Shown here: in pieces, positions 1 through 9,814 of the stretch
Layout of the letters: every line of letters begins with the position of its first letter
Numbering within the stretch: position 1 is the stretch's first letter
NCBI GenBank assembly: GCA_947493455.1
Contig: CANLRB010000029.1
Coordinates: 1 to 43,677, forward strand
Length of the DNA: 43,677 bases
DNA from: an uncultured Pseudoalteromonas sp.
GTDB lineage: Bacteria; Pseudomonadota; Gammaproteobacteria; Enterobacterales; Alteromonadaceae
Direction: 5' to 3'
Notes under the pieces: model-generated
Databases searched by the model: none
What the model was told of the DNA's origin: nothing
What the model saw: the letters and a program-made list of their open reading frames with translations, nothing else
Made by a program: the position numbers and the translations under genes

Positions 1-3000
1 GGTAACTTTACGGTAAGCATTGCGTTTAACGAAGTTGTGACGGATTTTGTTGCAAATGATATTACGGTCGGCAACGGCAGTGTGACAGGCCTTACTGGTT
101 CAGGTATGAATTACACCGCGACGATTACACCATCAACGGATGGTAATGTGACGGTGGATGTTTTCGGTGGTGTTGCAACTGATGATGCGGGTAACGGCAA
201 TACGGCAGCAACCCAGTTCAGTGTTGAGTACGATGCGACAGGCCCAACAACAACCATTTCAAGCAGTGTGACAGATCCTACGAATGGTAACTTTGCGGTA
301 AGCATTGCGTTTAACGAAGTTGTGACGGATTTTGTTGCAAATGATATTACGGTCGGCAACGGCAGTGTGACAGGCCTTACTGGTTCGGGTATGAACTACA
401 CCGCGACGATTGCACCATCAGCGGATGGTAATGTGACGGTGGATGTGGCAGCGAATGTGGCAACAGACGATGCGGGTAACGGTAATACAGCGGCGACCCA
501 GTTCAGTGTAGAATATGATGGAACCAGCCCGACAGTGAATATTACAGGTCCATCAGGCCTGCAAAAACAAGCCTTTAATGTTACGTTTACATTTAGCGAA
601 GCGGTTATTGGATTTAACGTAAATGATATTACTGCAACGAACGCAGTGGTTTCTAATTTATCAGGCTCAGGCACTAGTTACACGGCGAATGTAACACCAT
701 CTTCAGATGGAGAAGTGAAAATCAATTTACTTGCGGCAGTGGTTACTGATGCAGCTGGTAACGCAAATGCCGCGGGCACTGAATATAGTGTTGATTATGA
801 TGGTACTGTACCAACGGTAACTATTGCAGCTTCGGACTCAGTCGTTAAAGACGAGTTTGATGTTGTTGTTAACTTCTCTGAACCTGTAACAGGGTTTGAA
901 TTAAATGAACTCATGGTTACCAACGGATTTGCAAGAAGTATTGGTATAGTGTCTTCATCTAGTTACCAGATTGCCATAGACCCAGAATCTGAGGGGCCTG
1001 TGACAATACAAGTACCTCAAGGCGTAGCATTGGATAACGCAGGGAATGTGAATACGGCATCAGCTGTTGTTTCTGTTACTTATGCTGTTTCGCGCCCAGG
1101 TGTTGTAGTATCTGCGCCGACTACCGCTAATTCTGACTTTACTGCCATGATTACTTTCTCAGAAGCCGTGAGTGACTTTGTAGCGGCTGATGTACAGGTG
1201 ACTAACGGAACAGTAAGTCAACTTGTTCAAAAATCAGACTCGGTATTTGAAGCACAAGTAACGCCAAGTAATAATGGTGATGTGACGTTGCTTGTGCCGG
1301 AAAATGTTGCAAAAAATCAGTTCGATAATTTGAACACAGCATCAAATACGGTGACGATCGCGTTTTCAACTAAACAGCCAAGTGTTGCAATAGCAGCACC
1401 GTCAAGCGCAAATGATAGTTTTGTCGCAACAATCACCTTCAGCGAAGATGTTACTGGCTTTATAGCTGCTGATGTGAACGTTACAAATGGCAATGTTGAA
1501 TCTTTTGCCGCTAAGACTGCTGCTGTTTACGAGGTCAAAGTAACCCCTTCAACTGATGGTGACGTTACGATTGTGGTACCGCAAAACAGTGCGCAAAATG
1601 CATTCGGCAATGGTAATACGGTATCCAATACGATGACGGTGAGTTACTCTACTGTGCAACCAAGCGTCACGGTGAGTGCGCCAGCGACTGCGAGTGATAG
1701 CTTCGTAGCGACGGTCACCTTTAGCGAAGCGGTAACCGGCTTTACACAAGCGAAAGTGACGGTAGGGAACGGCATTGTTGAGTCGTTTGTTGCAAAATCA
1801 ACATCCGTGTTTGAAGTCACAATTAAACCGTCTGCAAATGGCGAGGTCACGATTGTAGTGCCGCAAAACAGTGCGCAAAACGCATTCGGCAATGGCAACA
1901 CGGTATCGAATACGGTGACGGTGAGTTACTCAACCGTGCAACCCAGTGTCACGGTGAGTGCGCCAGCGACTGCGAGTGATAGCTTCGTAGCGACGGTCAC
2001 CTTTAGCGAAGCGGTAACCGGCTTTACACAAGCGAAAGTGACGGTAGGGAACGGTGTTATTGAGTCATTTGTCGCGAAATCAACATCCGTGTTTGAAGTC
2101 ACAATTAAACCGTCTGCAAATGGCGAGGTAGCGATTGTAGTGCCGCAAAACAGTGCGCAAAACGCATTCGGCAATGGCAACACGGTATCTAATACGGCGA
2201 CGGTGAGTTATTCGACCGAGCAGCCAAGTGTCACGGTGAGTGCACCTGCGACAGCCAATGAAAGTTTCGTGGCGACGGTCACCTTCAGTGAAGCGATAAC
2301 CGGCTTTACACAAGGGAAAGTGACGGTAGGGAATGGTGTTATTGAGTCATTTGTCGCGAAATCAACATCCGTGTTTGAAGTCACAATTAAACCGTCTGCA
2401 AACGGCGAGGTCTCGATTGTTGTGCCGCAAAACAGTGCGCAAAATGCATTTGGCAATGGCAACACGGTATCCAATACGGCGACGGTAAGCTACTCGACCG
2501 AGCAACCAAGTGTTACGGTGAGTGCACCTGCGACTGCGAGTGATAGCTTCTTAGCCACGGTCACCTTCAGTGAAGCGGTAACCGGCTTTACACAAGGGAA
2601 AGTGACGGTAGGGAATGGTGTTATTGAGTCATTTGTCGCGAAATCAACATCCGTGTTTGAAGTCACAATCAAACCGTCTGCAAACGGCGAGGTCACGATT
2701 GTTGTGCCGCAAAACAGTGCGCAAAACGCATTCGGCAATGGCAACACGGTATCTAATACGGCGACGGTAAGTTATTCGACCGAGCAGCCAAGTGTCACGG
2801 TGAGTGCACCTGCGACAGCCAATGAAAGTTTCGTGGCGACGGTCACCTTTAGCGAAGCGGTAACCGGCTTTACACAAGCGAAAGTGACGGTAGGGAATGG
2901 TATTGTTGAGTCGTTTGTCGCGAAATCAACATCCGTGTTTGAAGTCACAATCAAACCGTCTGCAAACGGCGAGGTCACGATTGATGTACCGCAAAATAGC

Positions 3001-6000
3001 GCGCAAAACGAGTTTGGCAATGGCAATACAGCCGCTGAGCAAGTGACTGTCGAGTTCTCAAATCAACGTCCTTTGATTGTTGTCTCAGGTCCGTCTACTG
3101 TGACCGAACAATTTGAAGTTGAAATTGGCTTTAGTATTGCCGTAACAGGGTTTGTTGCATCAGATGTGACTGTCGTCAATGGTGAAGTGGTTACATTAAA
3201 TGCTAGCTCAGACACACAATATGTTGCTGCTATTAAACCGCTAAATGAGGGAGATGTGATTGTTTCCGTCAATGATGATGTTGCGGTAGACAAATTTGGT
3301 AATAAAAACCAAAAATCAAATACATTGACTGTTGACTATGTTACTACGCGCCCAGCCGTTAGTATTGATACACCAGAAGCGGCAAGCGAAGACTTTGTAG
3401 CTAGCATTAATTTTAGCGAAAATGTATCGGGCTTCTCAATTGCCGATATTACCGTACAAAATGCGACCTTATCGAATTTTGTACAAGTGTCTGCTATGAA
3501 GTATCAAGTGACAGTAACCGGTATTGAAGTTGGTAATATCACGTTTGATATCTCTGAAAATGTTGCGTTGGCAGCCAATGGGTTAGGCAATACGGCGGCT
3601 GCGCAAGCGATTACCGTGTTCGATAATCAAGCGCCAAGTGTCGAAACTTTGGTGCCAGAAATTGGTGGTGAAGTGAGTGACTTAGCAATGGTCTTTACAG
3701 TGATGTTTGATGAAACTGTAACTCATGATGCTAATCAAACAATTGAACTATTTGAAGATGATAACCTTGTGGAGCAGCTGAGCGCGACCCAAGTTACTTT
3801 AACTGGAAATCAAGTGACCTTATCATTAACGGATGCATTACTACCTGGTAAGACATACCGCTGGAATATTGCAGCTGGTGCGTTTAAGGACGGCTTAAAT
3901 AATGGGTCTACTGCAATAACTAACTGGACATTTACTACACTCAATACAGCGCCTACTGCACAGGCAGATAGTGCTGAAGTAGATGAAGATACAGTAGTTG
4001 TTATTGATGTTCTGGCTAATGATACGGATGAGCAAAATAATATTGATCCGGCCTCAGTGCTGTTAGTTACGCAACCAGAAAACGGGGTTGCCGAACTAGA
4101 TGCTGATACAGGTAAGGTAAAATATACACCAGCTGAGAACTTCAACGGTACTGACAGCTTTAGATATACAGTAGCCGACACAAATGATGCTATTTCTGAA
4201 GAGACAACCGTGACTGTGAATGTCATTCCGGTCAACGATGAGCCAGTATTTAGTTCGTCGCCGGTACTTGAAGCTTCGGTATTATCGACATACGAATACG
4301 TCATAGACGTGACAGATGTTGATGAAGATGACATTCAGCTATCACTCGAAACTGCACCTGACTGGCTCAACCTAGTTGATGGTGTTGTGTCTGGTGTTGT
4401 ACCGCTAGATGAAGCAGGTAAAAATGTTGAAATCGTTATCGTAGCGAGCGATGGTGAGCTTTCAGCAGCGCAAGAGTTTATGCTAACAGTGACTGAATTT
4501 GATGATTCACAGCTGTTAATTGAGCAAGCATTTACGAGTTCTCCAATACTTGTTAATGAAGGCACGGTGCTTAATGCGACCGTGACAAACTCTAGTGAAG
4601 TCAATGTTGCAATAAATGCAGTTGAGTTCACATTTGCCGGAGCGTCTGTATTGCAATCGCCACAATCTTGCTCTGCGAGTGAATTTGGCTTTATTTGCGA
4701 TATCAATGCTGAATTAGGCCAAAATGAAGCGCTAAACTTTGTCTTTGAATTTGAAACACCAAACATGGGTGAATTGAATTCAGAACTTGTGCTTCATTTC
4801 AACACTGATAAGTCGAAAACGAATAAACAAGTAGGTGTTATTGTTGAGTCGGTGATTGACCAAGCAGGTGAGCTTATTGAGGTTGATGGCGTAGTTAAAT
4901 CTGAATTAGTTGATTTGAATAATGACGGTTTACCTGATGCTCTGTTTGCTCATGACACCGGAATCTCCATATTTATGAATGGCGGAGCAGGAGTGTTTAG
5001 CTTGACGCAAACACTAGCAATTGATGGCATCACTGATGTTGCTGTCACTGACTTTGACGCAGTTAATGGCTTAGACATAGTGTTTGCCAGCAACCAGAGT
5101 AATAGCGGCGTTATGTTTAATGACGGAACGGGCCAGTTTGGACAGACTCAAATTGTGTCAAGCATTCCAGCTAGTATGGTAATCGCGGTCGACATTAATT
5201 TAGATCAGCTAATTGACCTTCTATATATTGACCAAAGCCCACTAGGGTTCTCGATTTACACCCAGCCAATAGCAGTAGAGGTTGCGATGTCTAACGTTCA
5301 AGCGAGCACACAGCAAAGAGCTGTAAGTGTCGCAACTGGTGATTTCAATGGCGATGACTATGCTGACCTGGTCATTGGCTTTGATGATGGCACCGTTGAA
5401 ATGTGGATTAACAATGTAAATGGTGAATTCAACAAAGTACGCTTGCCAATAATGAACGCAAGCAAATATGCGGTTGCTGATATTGATGGTGATATGAAAG
5501 ATGATCTCATTGCAACCAGCGAACAAGGCTTAGGTTATTTACTAAGCTCTAATGACTTTGGCTATCAATCGATTTCTCAAAATAACTATATTGCTATATT
5601 GGTTGCTGACGTAAATGATGGTGATGAACTCGAGTTATTAGCACTCACGGCACAACATGAACTTATCGTGTTTGCGTTAAATGGTGATAATGCAAGAACA
5701 ATTCAAGCATTTATCGCCACAACTCAAGCGACAAGTTTAAGTGTGAGTGACGTTGATAACGATGGCGATATCGATATTATGATGAATTCGGTTTCAGGTT
5801 CGAGTGAAATTAGATTTAATCAAGGTAATGGCATGTTTGGTGAACAAACAACAGATATAGCTATAACAAGCTCTGTATCTGCTTCTGAGGTTGAAAAAGG
5901 ACAAAGTGTTACTTTTGATATTATTGTTGCAAATGACGGGCTGGCAGTCGCTGACGACGTAGTAGTTAATTTAGGATATTCGAATCTAACGATTACTTCA

Positions 6001-6321
6001 GTTACAGCTGAGTCACTAGTTTGTGAGCAGGGATCCGAATCAATCTCTTGTACGTTGGCATCTTTAGCAATGGGGTCAAGTGTATCGATGACCGTAGTTG
6101 CGCAAGGTTTAAATGTGGGTAATGCAAGCCTAGTAGGGCAAGTTAATACGACAAGAACCGATGATGACCTTAACAATAACGAAGCAACGAGCACGGTATC
6201 TGTGATTGCAGTTCCGACGCCACCACAGCCACCAAAGAAAAAATCTTCGGGTGGTACGCTATATATCTATGCATTGCTGATGCTTACCATATGTGTGATG
6301 CGTCGTAGAAAATATCGCTAA
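1..6321 (+). CDS. Giant Ig-like repeat surface protein with FG-GAP repeats and GlyGly-CTERM-like tail (5' partial)
   Basis: The frame is open from the first base, so the true start lies upstream and at least 2106 residues are present. About 13 Ig-like units of roughly 94 residues (Big_12-like, with 'FSEAVTGF' and 'FGNGNT' type motifs) fill 1-3621. A SbsA/Big_5-like Ig domain follows (about 3622-3942), then a cadherin-like domain ('VDEDT', 'VLANDTDE'; about 3943-4230), a putative Ig domain (about 4231-4500), a DUF11-like domain, FG-GAP/VCBS-type repeats with calcium-type loops such as DLNNDGLPD and DVDNDGDID (about 4900-5820), and a second DUF11-like domain (about 5860-6210). The C-terminus is a proline/lysine linker, SSGG, one hydrophobic segment and RRRKYR. 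That matches the GlyGly-CTERM tripartite signal cleaved by rhombosortase in Vibrio and Shewanella relatives. The protein is therefore probably exported and surface-attached or released, perhaps as an adhesin; the function is inferred. Confidence 0.9.
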   Translation, partial: GNFTVSIAFNEVVTDFVANDITVGNGSVTGLTGSGMNYTATITPSTDGNVTVDVFGGVATDDAGNGNTAATQFSVEYDATGPTTTISSSVTDPTNGNFAVSIAFNEVVTDFVANDITVGNGSVTGLTGSGMNYTATIAPSADGNVTVDVAANVATDDAGNGNTAATQFSVEYDGTSPTVNITGPSGLQKQAFNVTFTFSEAVIGFNVNDITATNAVVSNLSGSGTSYTANVTPSSDGEVKINLLAAVVTDAAGNANAAGTEYSVDYDGTVPTVTIAASDSVVKDEFDVVVNFSEPVTGFELNELMVTNGFARSIGIVSSSSYQIAIDPESEGPVTIQVPQGVALDNAGNVNTASAVVSVTYAVSRPGVVVSAPTTANSDFTAMITFSEAVSDFVAADVQVTNGTVSQLVQKSDSVFEAQVTPSNNGDVTLLVPENVAKNQFDNLNTASNTVTIAFSTKQPSVAIAAPSSANDSFVATITFSEDVTGFIAADVNVTNGNVESFAAKTAAVYEVKVTPSTDGDVTIVVPQNSAQNAFGNGNTVSNTMTVSYSTVQPSVTVSAPATASDSFVATVTFSEAVTGFTQAKVTVGNGIVESFVAKSTSVFEVTIKPSANGEVTIVVPQNSAQNAFGNGNTVSNTVTVSYSTVQPSVTVSAPATASDSFVATVTFSEAVTGFTQAKVTVGNGVIESFVAKSTSVFEVTIKPSANGEVAIVVPQNSAQNAFGNGNTVSNTATVSYSTEQPSVTVSAPATANESFVATVTFSEAITGFTQGKVTVGNGVIESFVAKSTSVFEVTIKPSANGEVSIVVPQNSAQNAFGNGNTVSNTATVSYSTEQPSVTVSAPATASDSFLATVTFSEAVTGFTQGKVTVGNGVIESFVAKSTSVFEVTIKPSANGEVTIVVPQNSAQNAFGNGNTVSNTATVSYSTEQPSVTVSAPATANESFVATVTFSEAVTGFTQAKVTVGNGIVESFVAKSTSVFEVTIKPSANGEVTIDVPQNSAQNEFGNGNTAAEQVTVEFSNQRPLIVVSGPSTVTEQFEVEIGFSIAVTGFVASDVTVVNGEVVTLNASSDTQYVAAIKPLNEGDVIVSVNDDVAVDKFGNKNQKSNTLTVDYVTTRPAVSIDTPEAASEDFVASINFSENVSGFSIADITVQNATLSNFVQVSAMKYQVTVTGIEVGNITFDISENVALAANGLGNTAAAQAITVFDNQAPSVETLVPEIGGEVSDLAMVFTVMFDETVTHDANQTIELFEDDNLVEQLSATQVTLTGNQVTLSLTDALLPGKTYRWNIAAGAFKDGLNNGSTAITNWTFTTLNTAPTAQADSAEVDEDTVVVIDVLANDTDEQNNIDPASVLLVTQPENGVAELDADTGKVKYTPAENFNGTDSFRYTVADTNDAISEETTVTVNVIPVNDEPVFSSSPVLEASVLSTYEYVIDVTDVDEDDIQLSLETAPDWLNLVDGVVSGVVPLDEAGKNVEIVIVASDGELSAAQEFMLTVTEFDDSQLLIEQAFTSSPILVNEGTVLNATVTNSSEVNVAINAVEFTFAGASVLQSPQSCSASEFGFICDINAELGQNEALNFVFEFETPNMGELNSELVLHFNTDKSKTNKQVGVIVESVIDQAGELIEVDGVVKSELVDLNNDGLPDALFAHDTGISIFMNGGAGVFSLTQTLAIDGITDVAVTDFDAVNGLDIVFASNQSNSGVMFNDGTGQFGQTQIVSSIPASMVIAVDINLDQLIDLLYIDQSPLGFSIYTQPIAVEVAMSNVQASTQQRAVSVATGDFNGDDYADLVIGFDDGTVEMWINNVNGEFNKVRLPIMNASKYAVADIDGDMKDDLIATSEQGLGYLLSSNDFGYQSISQNNYIAILVADVNDGDELELLALTAQHELIVFALNGDNARTIQAFIATTQATSLSVSDVDNDGDIDIMMNSVSGSSEIRFNQGNGMFGEQTTDIAITSSVSASEVEKGQSVTFDIIVANDGLAVADDVVVNLGYSNLTITSVTAESLVCEQGSESISCTLASLAMGSSVSMTVVAQGLNVGNASLVGQVNTTRTDDDLNNNEATSTVSVIAVPTPPQPPKKKSSGGTLYIYALLMLTICVMRRRKYR
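1375..3063 (+). repeat. Six tandem 282-bp repeats coding for Ig-like units
   Basis: The unit repeats in frame from 1375, 1657, 1939, 2221, 2503 and 2785. Each is 282 bp (94 codons), except the last, which is one codon shorter and diverges at its end. The middle units (1657-2784) are nearly identical at DNA level and differ mostly at scattered silent or conservative positions. A related pair with a 285-bp period lies at the start of the window (motif at 1 and again at 286). Such near-identity suggests recent expansion or gene conversion, and copy number may vary between strains. Confidence 0.95.
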
Positions 6322-6344
6322 ACTTCAATTCGAACGTTAAATAA

Positions 6345-6381
6345 TAAAAGCCTACCCATTCAAATGTGGTAGGCTTTTTTA
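6345..6381 (+). terminator. Rho-independent terminator after the Ig-repeat gene
   Basis: An 11-bp perfect stem (6346-6356 with 6368-6378, core GCCTACC/GGTAGGC) and an 11-nt loop are followed by a T run. It lies 25 bp after the stop codon. Confidence 0.93.
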
Positions 6382-6462
6382 TTTTTTGTTCGCTATTTTA
6401 AGCGTTAATGTGAGTTGGTATGATCATCCCCGTAGTAATACATTGTAAAAGTAGGTGTGTGA

Positions 6463-7593
6463 TTGAAAGTATTGCATATAGGTAAGTACTATCATCCGTT
6501 TTTTGGCGGTATTGAAGCGTATTTAAAGGCGCTTGTAGAAAGCCCTAGTTATCAAGTGGACTCCTACGTATTGGTCCATCAAGAACAAATTGGAATGGAA
6601 TCTCAATCGCATGTAATTAACAATATTAGGGTTAGAAAAGTAAAAACGGTTGCAAATCTACTTTATACTCCAATTGCACCGAGCTTTTTGCGTGAATTAA
6701 ATAACGCGATTGCTACTTTTACTCCTGATGTTATACATATTCATATGCCAAACCCTTCTGCGTTTGCTTGTTTGTTGTCATGCAAAGCAAAAAGCATTCC
6801 TTGGGTTGTTCATTGGCACGCCGATGTGGTTGGTCAAGTACCAGACTTTAAAATAAAAATTGCTTATTATGGATACCGTATATTTGAAAAAATGATATTG
6901 AAACGAGCAAATGCTGTGATTGCGACATCGCCAAATTATAGCTTGTCGAGTATTCCATTGAAAAAATTTCAAGATAAAACGTTTGTAGTTCCACTTGGAA
7001 TCAAAGATATTCCTTATCCCAGTACAAAAAACAATTCAGATGAAAGCCAATTAAAGCTACTTATAGTCGGCAGGCTTACCTATTATAAAGGTCACGAATT
7101 ACTTATAAAAGCGATTGCAGGCCTTGCAAATCCAAGTTTGATTTCATTAACAATAATAGGGGAAGGCGAGTTAAAGGGTAAATTGCAAAATTTAGTTACT
7201 GAAACAGGCTTAAGTGACCAAGTTCGCTTTGTCGGGCAAGTTGATAATGAGCAATTGTTTCAGAGTATCGCTGAATGCGACTTGTTGTGTTTACCGTCGA
7301 TAGAACGTACAGAGGCATTTGGAATTGTACTCATCGAGGCGGGACGATTTGCAAAACCTGTTTTAGCTACGCGAGTTGAAGGCAGCGGTATGGCTTATGT
7401 TGTTAAAGATGGACAAACCGGTATTTTGGTTGAGCCAAACTCTGTTTCTGCGATACAACATAGTTTGACAGCTATACTAAACGGGGAATATTCGTTAAAT
7501 CAACTTGGTCGCAACGCACGTATGCGTTTTACACAGAAATTCAACATTGAGTGCTCGGCAAAATCAATTTGTACGATGTATGAAAATTTATAA
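6463..7593 (+). CDS. Glycosyltransferase family 4 (GT-B fold)
   Basis: 376 residues, a typical GT4 length. The N-terminus has the acceptor-side motif 'HPFFGGIE' (residues 11-18). The C-terminal half has 'VGRLTYYKGHELL' and the EX7E signature, Glu284 to Glu292 within 'TEAFGIVLIEAG', which holds the nucleotide-sugar donor. The enzyme should transfer a sugar from a nucleotide donor to a glycan or lipid acceptor at the inner membrane; the acceptor cannot be told from sequence. The start is TTG at 6463, because the frame is closed just upstream and AGG (6453-6455) sits 7 bases before it. About 170 bp separates it from the next glycosyltransferase, so the two may have separate promoters. A role in surface polysaccharide or in decorating the neighbouring surface protein is only contextual. 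Confidence 0.9.
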   Translation: MKVLHIGKYYHPFFGGIEAYLKALVESPSYQVDSYVLVHQEQIGMESQSHVINNIRVRKVKTVANLLYTPIAPSFLRELNNAIATFTPDVIHIHMPNPSAFACLLSCKAKSIPWVVHWHADVVGQVPDFKIKIAYYGYRIFEKMILKRANAVIATSPNYSLSSIPLKKFQDKTFVVPLGIKDIPYPSTKNNSDESQLKLLIVGRLTYYKGHELLIKAIAGLANPSLISLTIIGEGELKGKLQNLVTETGLSDQVRFVGQVDNEQLFQSIAECDLLCLPSIERTEAFGIVLIEAGRFAKPVLATRVEGSGMAYVVKDGQTGILVEPNSVSAIQHSLTAILNGEYSLNQLGRNARMRFTQKFNIECSAKSICTMYENL

Positions 7594-7763
7594 GTAATTA
7601 CACAAATATCTGCAATAATTTGATTTTTATAAGTTTAGTATTAGATATAGCTGATATACATTGATGAAAATGATGAATTATCGTGATTTTCCTGTCACTT
7701 TGCGTAAGATTTAGCTACACTATCGCGTCCCTTGTAAGGTTTTTTTCAGCAATTTGAATTTAT

Positions 7764-8456
7764 ATGGATAAAGTACTTATTGTTGTCCCGGCTCATAATG
7801 AACAGGATACAATTTCTCTTGTAATAGATGACTTACGTAGTCACGGCTATCAAAATATTTTGGTTGTTGATGATGCGAGTATTGATCGTACAGCTCAATT
7901 TGCGCGAGAGAAAGGTGCTAAAGTGATGAGCTTACCCTATAACTTAGGTGCGTGGAAAGCAACACAAGCAGGGTTAAGATATGCAAAAAAGTATAGCTAT
8001 GAGCATGTAATAACCTTCGATGCTGATCAGCAGCATTTAGCGAGTGAAATTGCATGCTTAATGTCTGCACAACAAAAACATAATTTAGATATCGTAATCG
8101 GTTCATGCACTAGCAGAGGCTCATTTGCCCGACATGTTGCCTGGGGTTTTTTCAGATTTTTATCTGGGATTAAAGTGCAAGATCTCACTTCAGGGTTTCG
8201 AATGTACAATAGAAAGGCTGTTGAGGTGCTCAGTTGCAAAGAAGCAAGCTTATTAGAGTATCAAGATGTTGGTGTCCTACTGTTGCTTCGTACTTTTGAT
8301 TTAAAAAAAGGCGAAGTGAAGGTTAACATGCATGAACGTACGTCAGGCATATCTCGAATTTTTTATTCTTGGGGAGCCGTCGCTTACTACATGTTTTATA
8401 CAGTCATGCTGTGTTTAAGTAAAATTGCAAAAAAAGCACATTTATTACCAGAGTAA
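7764..8456 (+). CDS. Glycosyltransferase family 2, dolichol-phosphate mannosyltransferase-like
   Basis: 230 residues with a GT-A fold. 'VVPAHNEQDTI' near the N-terminus and 'VVDDASIDRT' bind the nucleotide sugar, and 'DADQQH' is the metal-binding DXD-type motif. 'LTSGFRMYNR' is typical of the DPM1/DPG-synthase-like group, which moves sugars onto polyprenyl phosphate. The C-terminus ('AVAYYMFYTVML') is hydrophobic and may touch the membrane. It is followed after 3 bases by a DUF2304 membrane protein, a pairing often seen in bacterial glycan loci, so the two are probably one unit. No good Shine-Dalgarno sequence precedes the ATG. The exact sugar and acceptor are unknown. Confidence 0.9.
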   Translation: MDKVLIVVPAHNEQDTISLVIDDLRSHGYQNILVVDDASIDRTAQFAREKGAKVMSLPYNLGAWKATQAGLRYAKKYSYEHVITFDADQQHLASEIACLMSAQQKHNLDIVIGSCTSRGSFARHVAWGFFRFLSGIKVQDLTSGFRMYNRKAVEVLSCKEASLLEYQDVGVLLLLRTFDLKKGEVKVNMHERTSGISRIFYSWGAVAYYMFYTVMLCLSKIAKKAHLLPE

Positions 8457-8459
8457 AAA

Positions 8460-8819
8460 ATGGAATACTATCAGTACCTTACCTCTTTTTTATCAATTGT
8501 TTTTTTTACACTTGTCATCGTATTGATTCGCCGCGATTCAATTTTGATGGGAGCTGCATTTCGTTGGTTAATGCTATCTATTGCTATCTTAGTATTGGGT
8601 ATATTTCCGCAAATCGCAGATATTGCTGCTGATGCAGTAGGGGTGGCTTACTCACCCATATTACCAGTTATAATGGCTTGTTTGTTGTTAATGCTAAAAG
8701 CGCTTATTGCTGATATTGAACGAGCAAAGACACAAGTAAAGTTAGATCGTATCGCACAACGATTATCAATATTAGAATTAGAAGTACAGCAGCAAAAGAA
8801 AAAAGAGCCTCTAAAATAA
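8460..8819 (+). CDS. DUF2304 family membrane protein
   Basis: 119 residues. There are three hydrophobic segments (roughly residues 6-23, 32-50 and 64-82), followed by a charged, coiled-coil-like tail ('RLSILELEVQQQKKKE'). The pattern and the position directly after a GT2 gene (3-base gap) fit the DUF2304 family, which often accompanies polyprenyl-phosphate glycosyltransferases. It may help anchor or assist the GT2 enzyme, or move its lipid-linked product; that is inferred from context. The last codons overlap the left arm of the downstream terminator. Confidence 0.82.
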   Translation: MEYYQYLTSFLSIVFFTLVIVLIRRDSILMGAAFRWLMLSIAILVLGIFPQIADIAADAVGVAYSPILPVIMACLLLMLKALIADIERAKTQVKLDRIAQRLSILELEVQQQKKKEPLK

Positions 8820-8836
8820 ATTAGCAGGCTCTTTTT
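8801..8836. terminator. Bidirectional terminator between convergent DUF2304 and psd genes
   Basis: A 10-bp perfect stem AAAAGAGCCT (8801-8810) pairs with AGGCTCTTTT (8826-8835), with T runs on both strands. It serves the plus-strand glycosyltransferase unit and the minus-strand psd. The left arm lies inside the last codons of the DUF2304 gene. Confidence 0.92.
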
Positions 8837-8856
8837 ATTATTCAAAACTTGTATCT

Positions 8857-9747
8857 TTATCCTGCGTTATTACTCTCATTTGGCGTATGAATCTGTGCAA
8901 ACGGTGTACCCATACGAGTTACTTTACCGGCAACTTCACCATCTAAAAAGTCTGCAACTTGTGCTCCCCAAGCCAATATCACGGTTGAACCCAATTTAAA
9001 CCGACCCATTTCGTCCCCTTTGTTAAGCATAATTTGGTTATGCCCGTTATCAGGGTAGTCCCAAGTAAATACGTCTTTACCTGCTGGTGGCGTTACAGTT
9101 CCTGCCCAAATTGTTTCGATACTGGCAACGATCGTTGCGCCAACAAGTACCATCGCAAGTGGGCCAATCTCGGTATCAAAAATAGCGACCACGCGCTCAT
9201 TACGAGAAAATAAATTTGGTACGTTTTCCGCTGTCAGCGGATTAACAGAGAATAAATCGCCTGGAACATACACCATTTTACGAAGTTTGCCACTCACTGG
9301 CATGTGGATACGATGATAGTCTTTCGGCGCCAAGTAAATTGTTGCAAACTTACCACCTTGAAATGGCGCTGCCACATTATCATCACCACCGAGTAATTGT
9401 TGTAAGCTAAAGTCATGGCCTTTAGCTTGAATTAAACGATCATCAACAATATCACCTAACTGACTTATTTTTCCGTCAACTGGATGCGCAATAATCTCTG
9501 GTTCACTGGCTATTGGACGTAAACCGTCTTTTAATGGACGGGTAAAAAACTCGTTAAAGGTTTTGTAATGAGCCGGATCTTCATATTGAGCTTCGCTCAT
9601 ATCGATACCGTACTGCTTAATAAACGCCTTAATTAAACGGGTCGTTACTGAACCTGCTTCAGCTGCCGCCAGCTTTCCTACTAATCTAGAAACGAGATGT
9701 TTTGGCATCGCATACTGAGACGCGATTTTCAGTTTATCTAAGCTCAC
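8857..9747 (-). CDS. psd: Phosphatidylserine decarboxylase proenzyme
   Basis: 296 residues, the usual size of the bacterial proenzyme. It decarboxylates phosphatidylserine to phosphatidylethanolamine at the inner membrane. The self-cleavage motif 'FKLGST' is present; Ser254 of LGST would become the pyruvoyl group, splitting the chain into a long beta and a short alpha subunit. 'HRIHMPVSG' and 'VDGKISQLG' are family motifs. The start is GTG at 9747, chosen because TAGGAAG lies 6 bases upstream. It follows rsgA on the same strand with a 67-bp gap, the same rsgA-psd order as in E. coli. Confidence 0.97.
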   Translation of the reverse strand: MSLDKLKIASQYAMPKHLVSRLVGKLAAAEAGSVTTRLIKAFIKQYGIDMSEAQYEDPAHYKTFNEFFTRPLKDGLRPIASEPEIIAHPVDGKISQLGDIVDDRLIQAKGHDFSLQQLLGGDDNVAAPFQGGKFATIYLAPKDYHRIHMPVSGKLRKMVYVPGDLFSVNPLTAENVPNLFSRNERVVAIFDTEIGPLAMVLVGATIVASIETIWAGTVTPPAGKDVFTWDYPDNGHNQIMLNKGDEMGRFKLGSTVILAWGAQVADFLDGEVAGKVTRMGTPFAQIHTPNESNNAG

Positions 9748-9788
9748 TTTTATCTTCCTACAAATTTTTGTTCTATTCTATCTCAAGT

Positions 9789-9813
9789 CTCACTGTGGCA
9801 CTAGGGCAGTGAG
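9789..9813 (-). repeat. Hairpin between rsgA and psd
   Basis: The 7-bp inverted repeat CTCACTG (9789-9795) / CAGTGAG (9807-9813) has an 11-nt loop. It starts 1 base after the rsgA stop. There is no T run, so it is not a classical terminator; it may modulate readthrough into psd or protect the rsgA mRNA end. Confidence 0.5.
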
Positions 9814-9814
9814 C

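Noticed and set aside
1375-3063. A possible CRISPR or similar array, because of regular repeats
   Set aside because: The unit is 282 bp, in frame and coding throughout; there are no short repeats with unique spacers and no cas genes.
1549-3293. Several minus-strand open frames of 66-88 codons in the Ig-repeat array
   Set aside because: They recur with the 282-bp period, have no ribosome sites, and are the antisense shadow of the repeat-coding frame.
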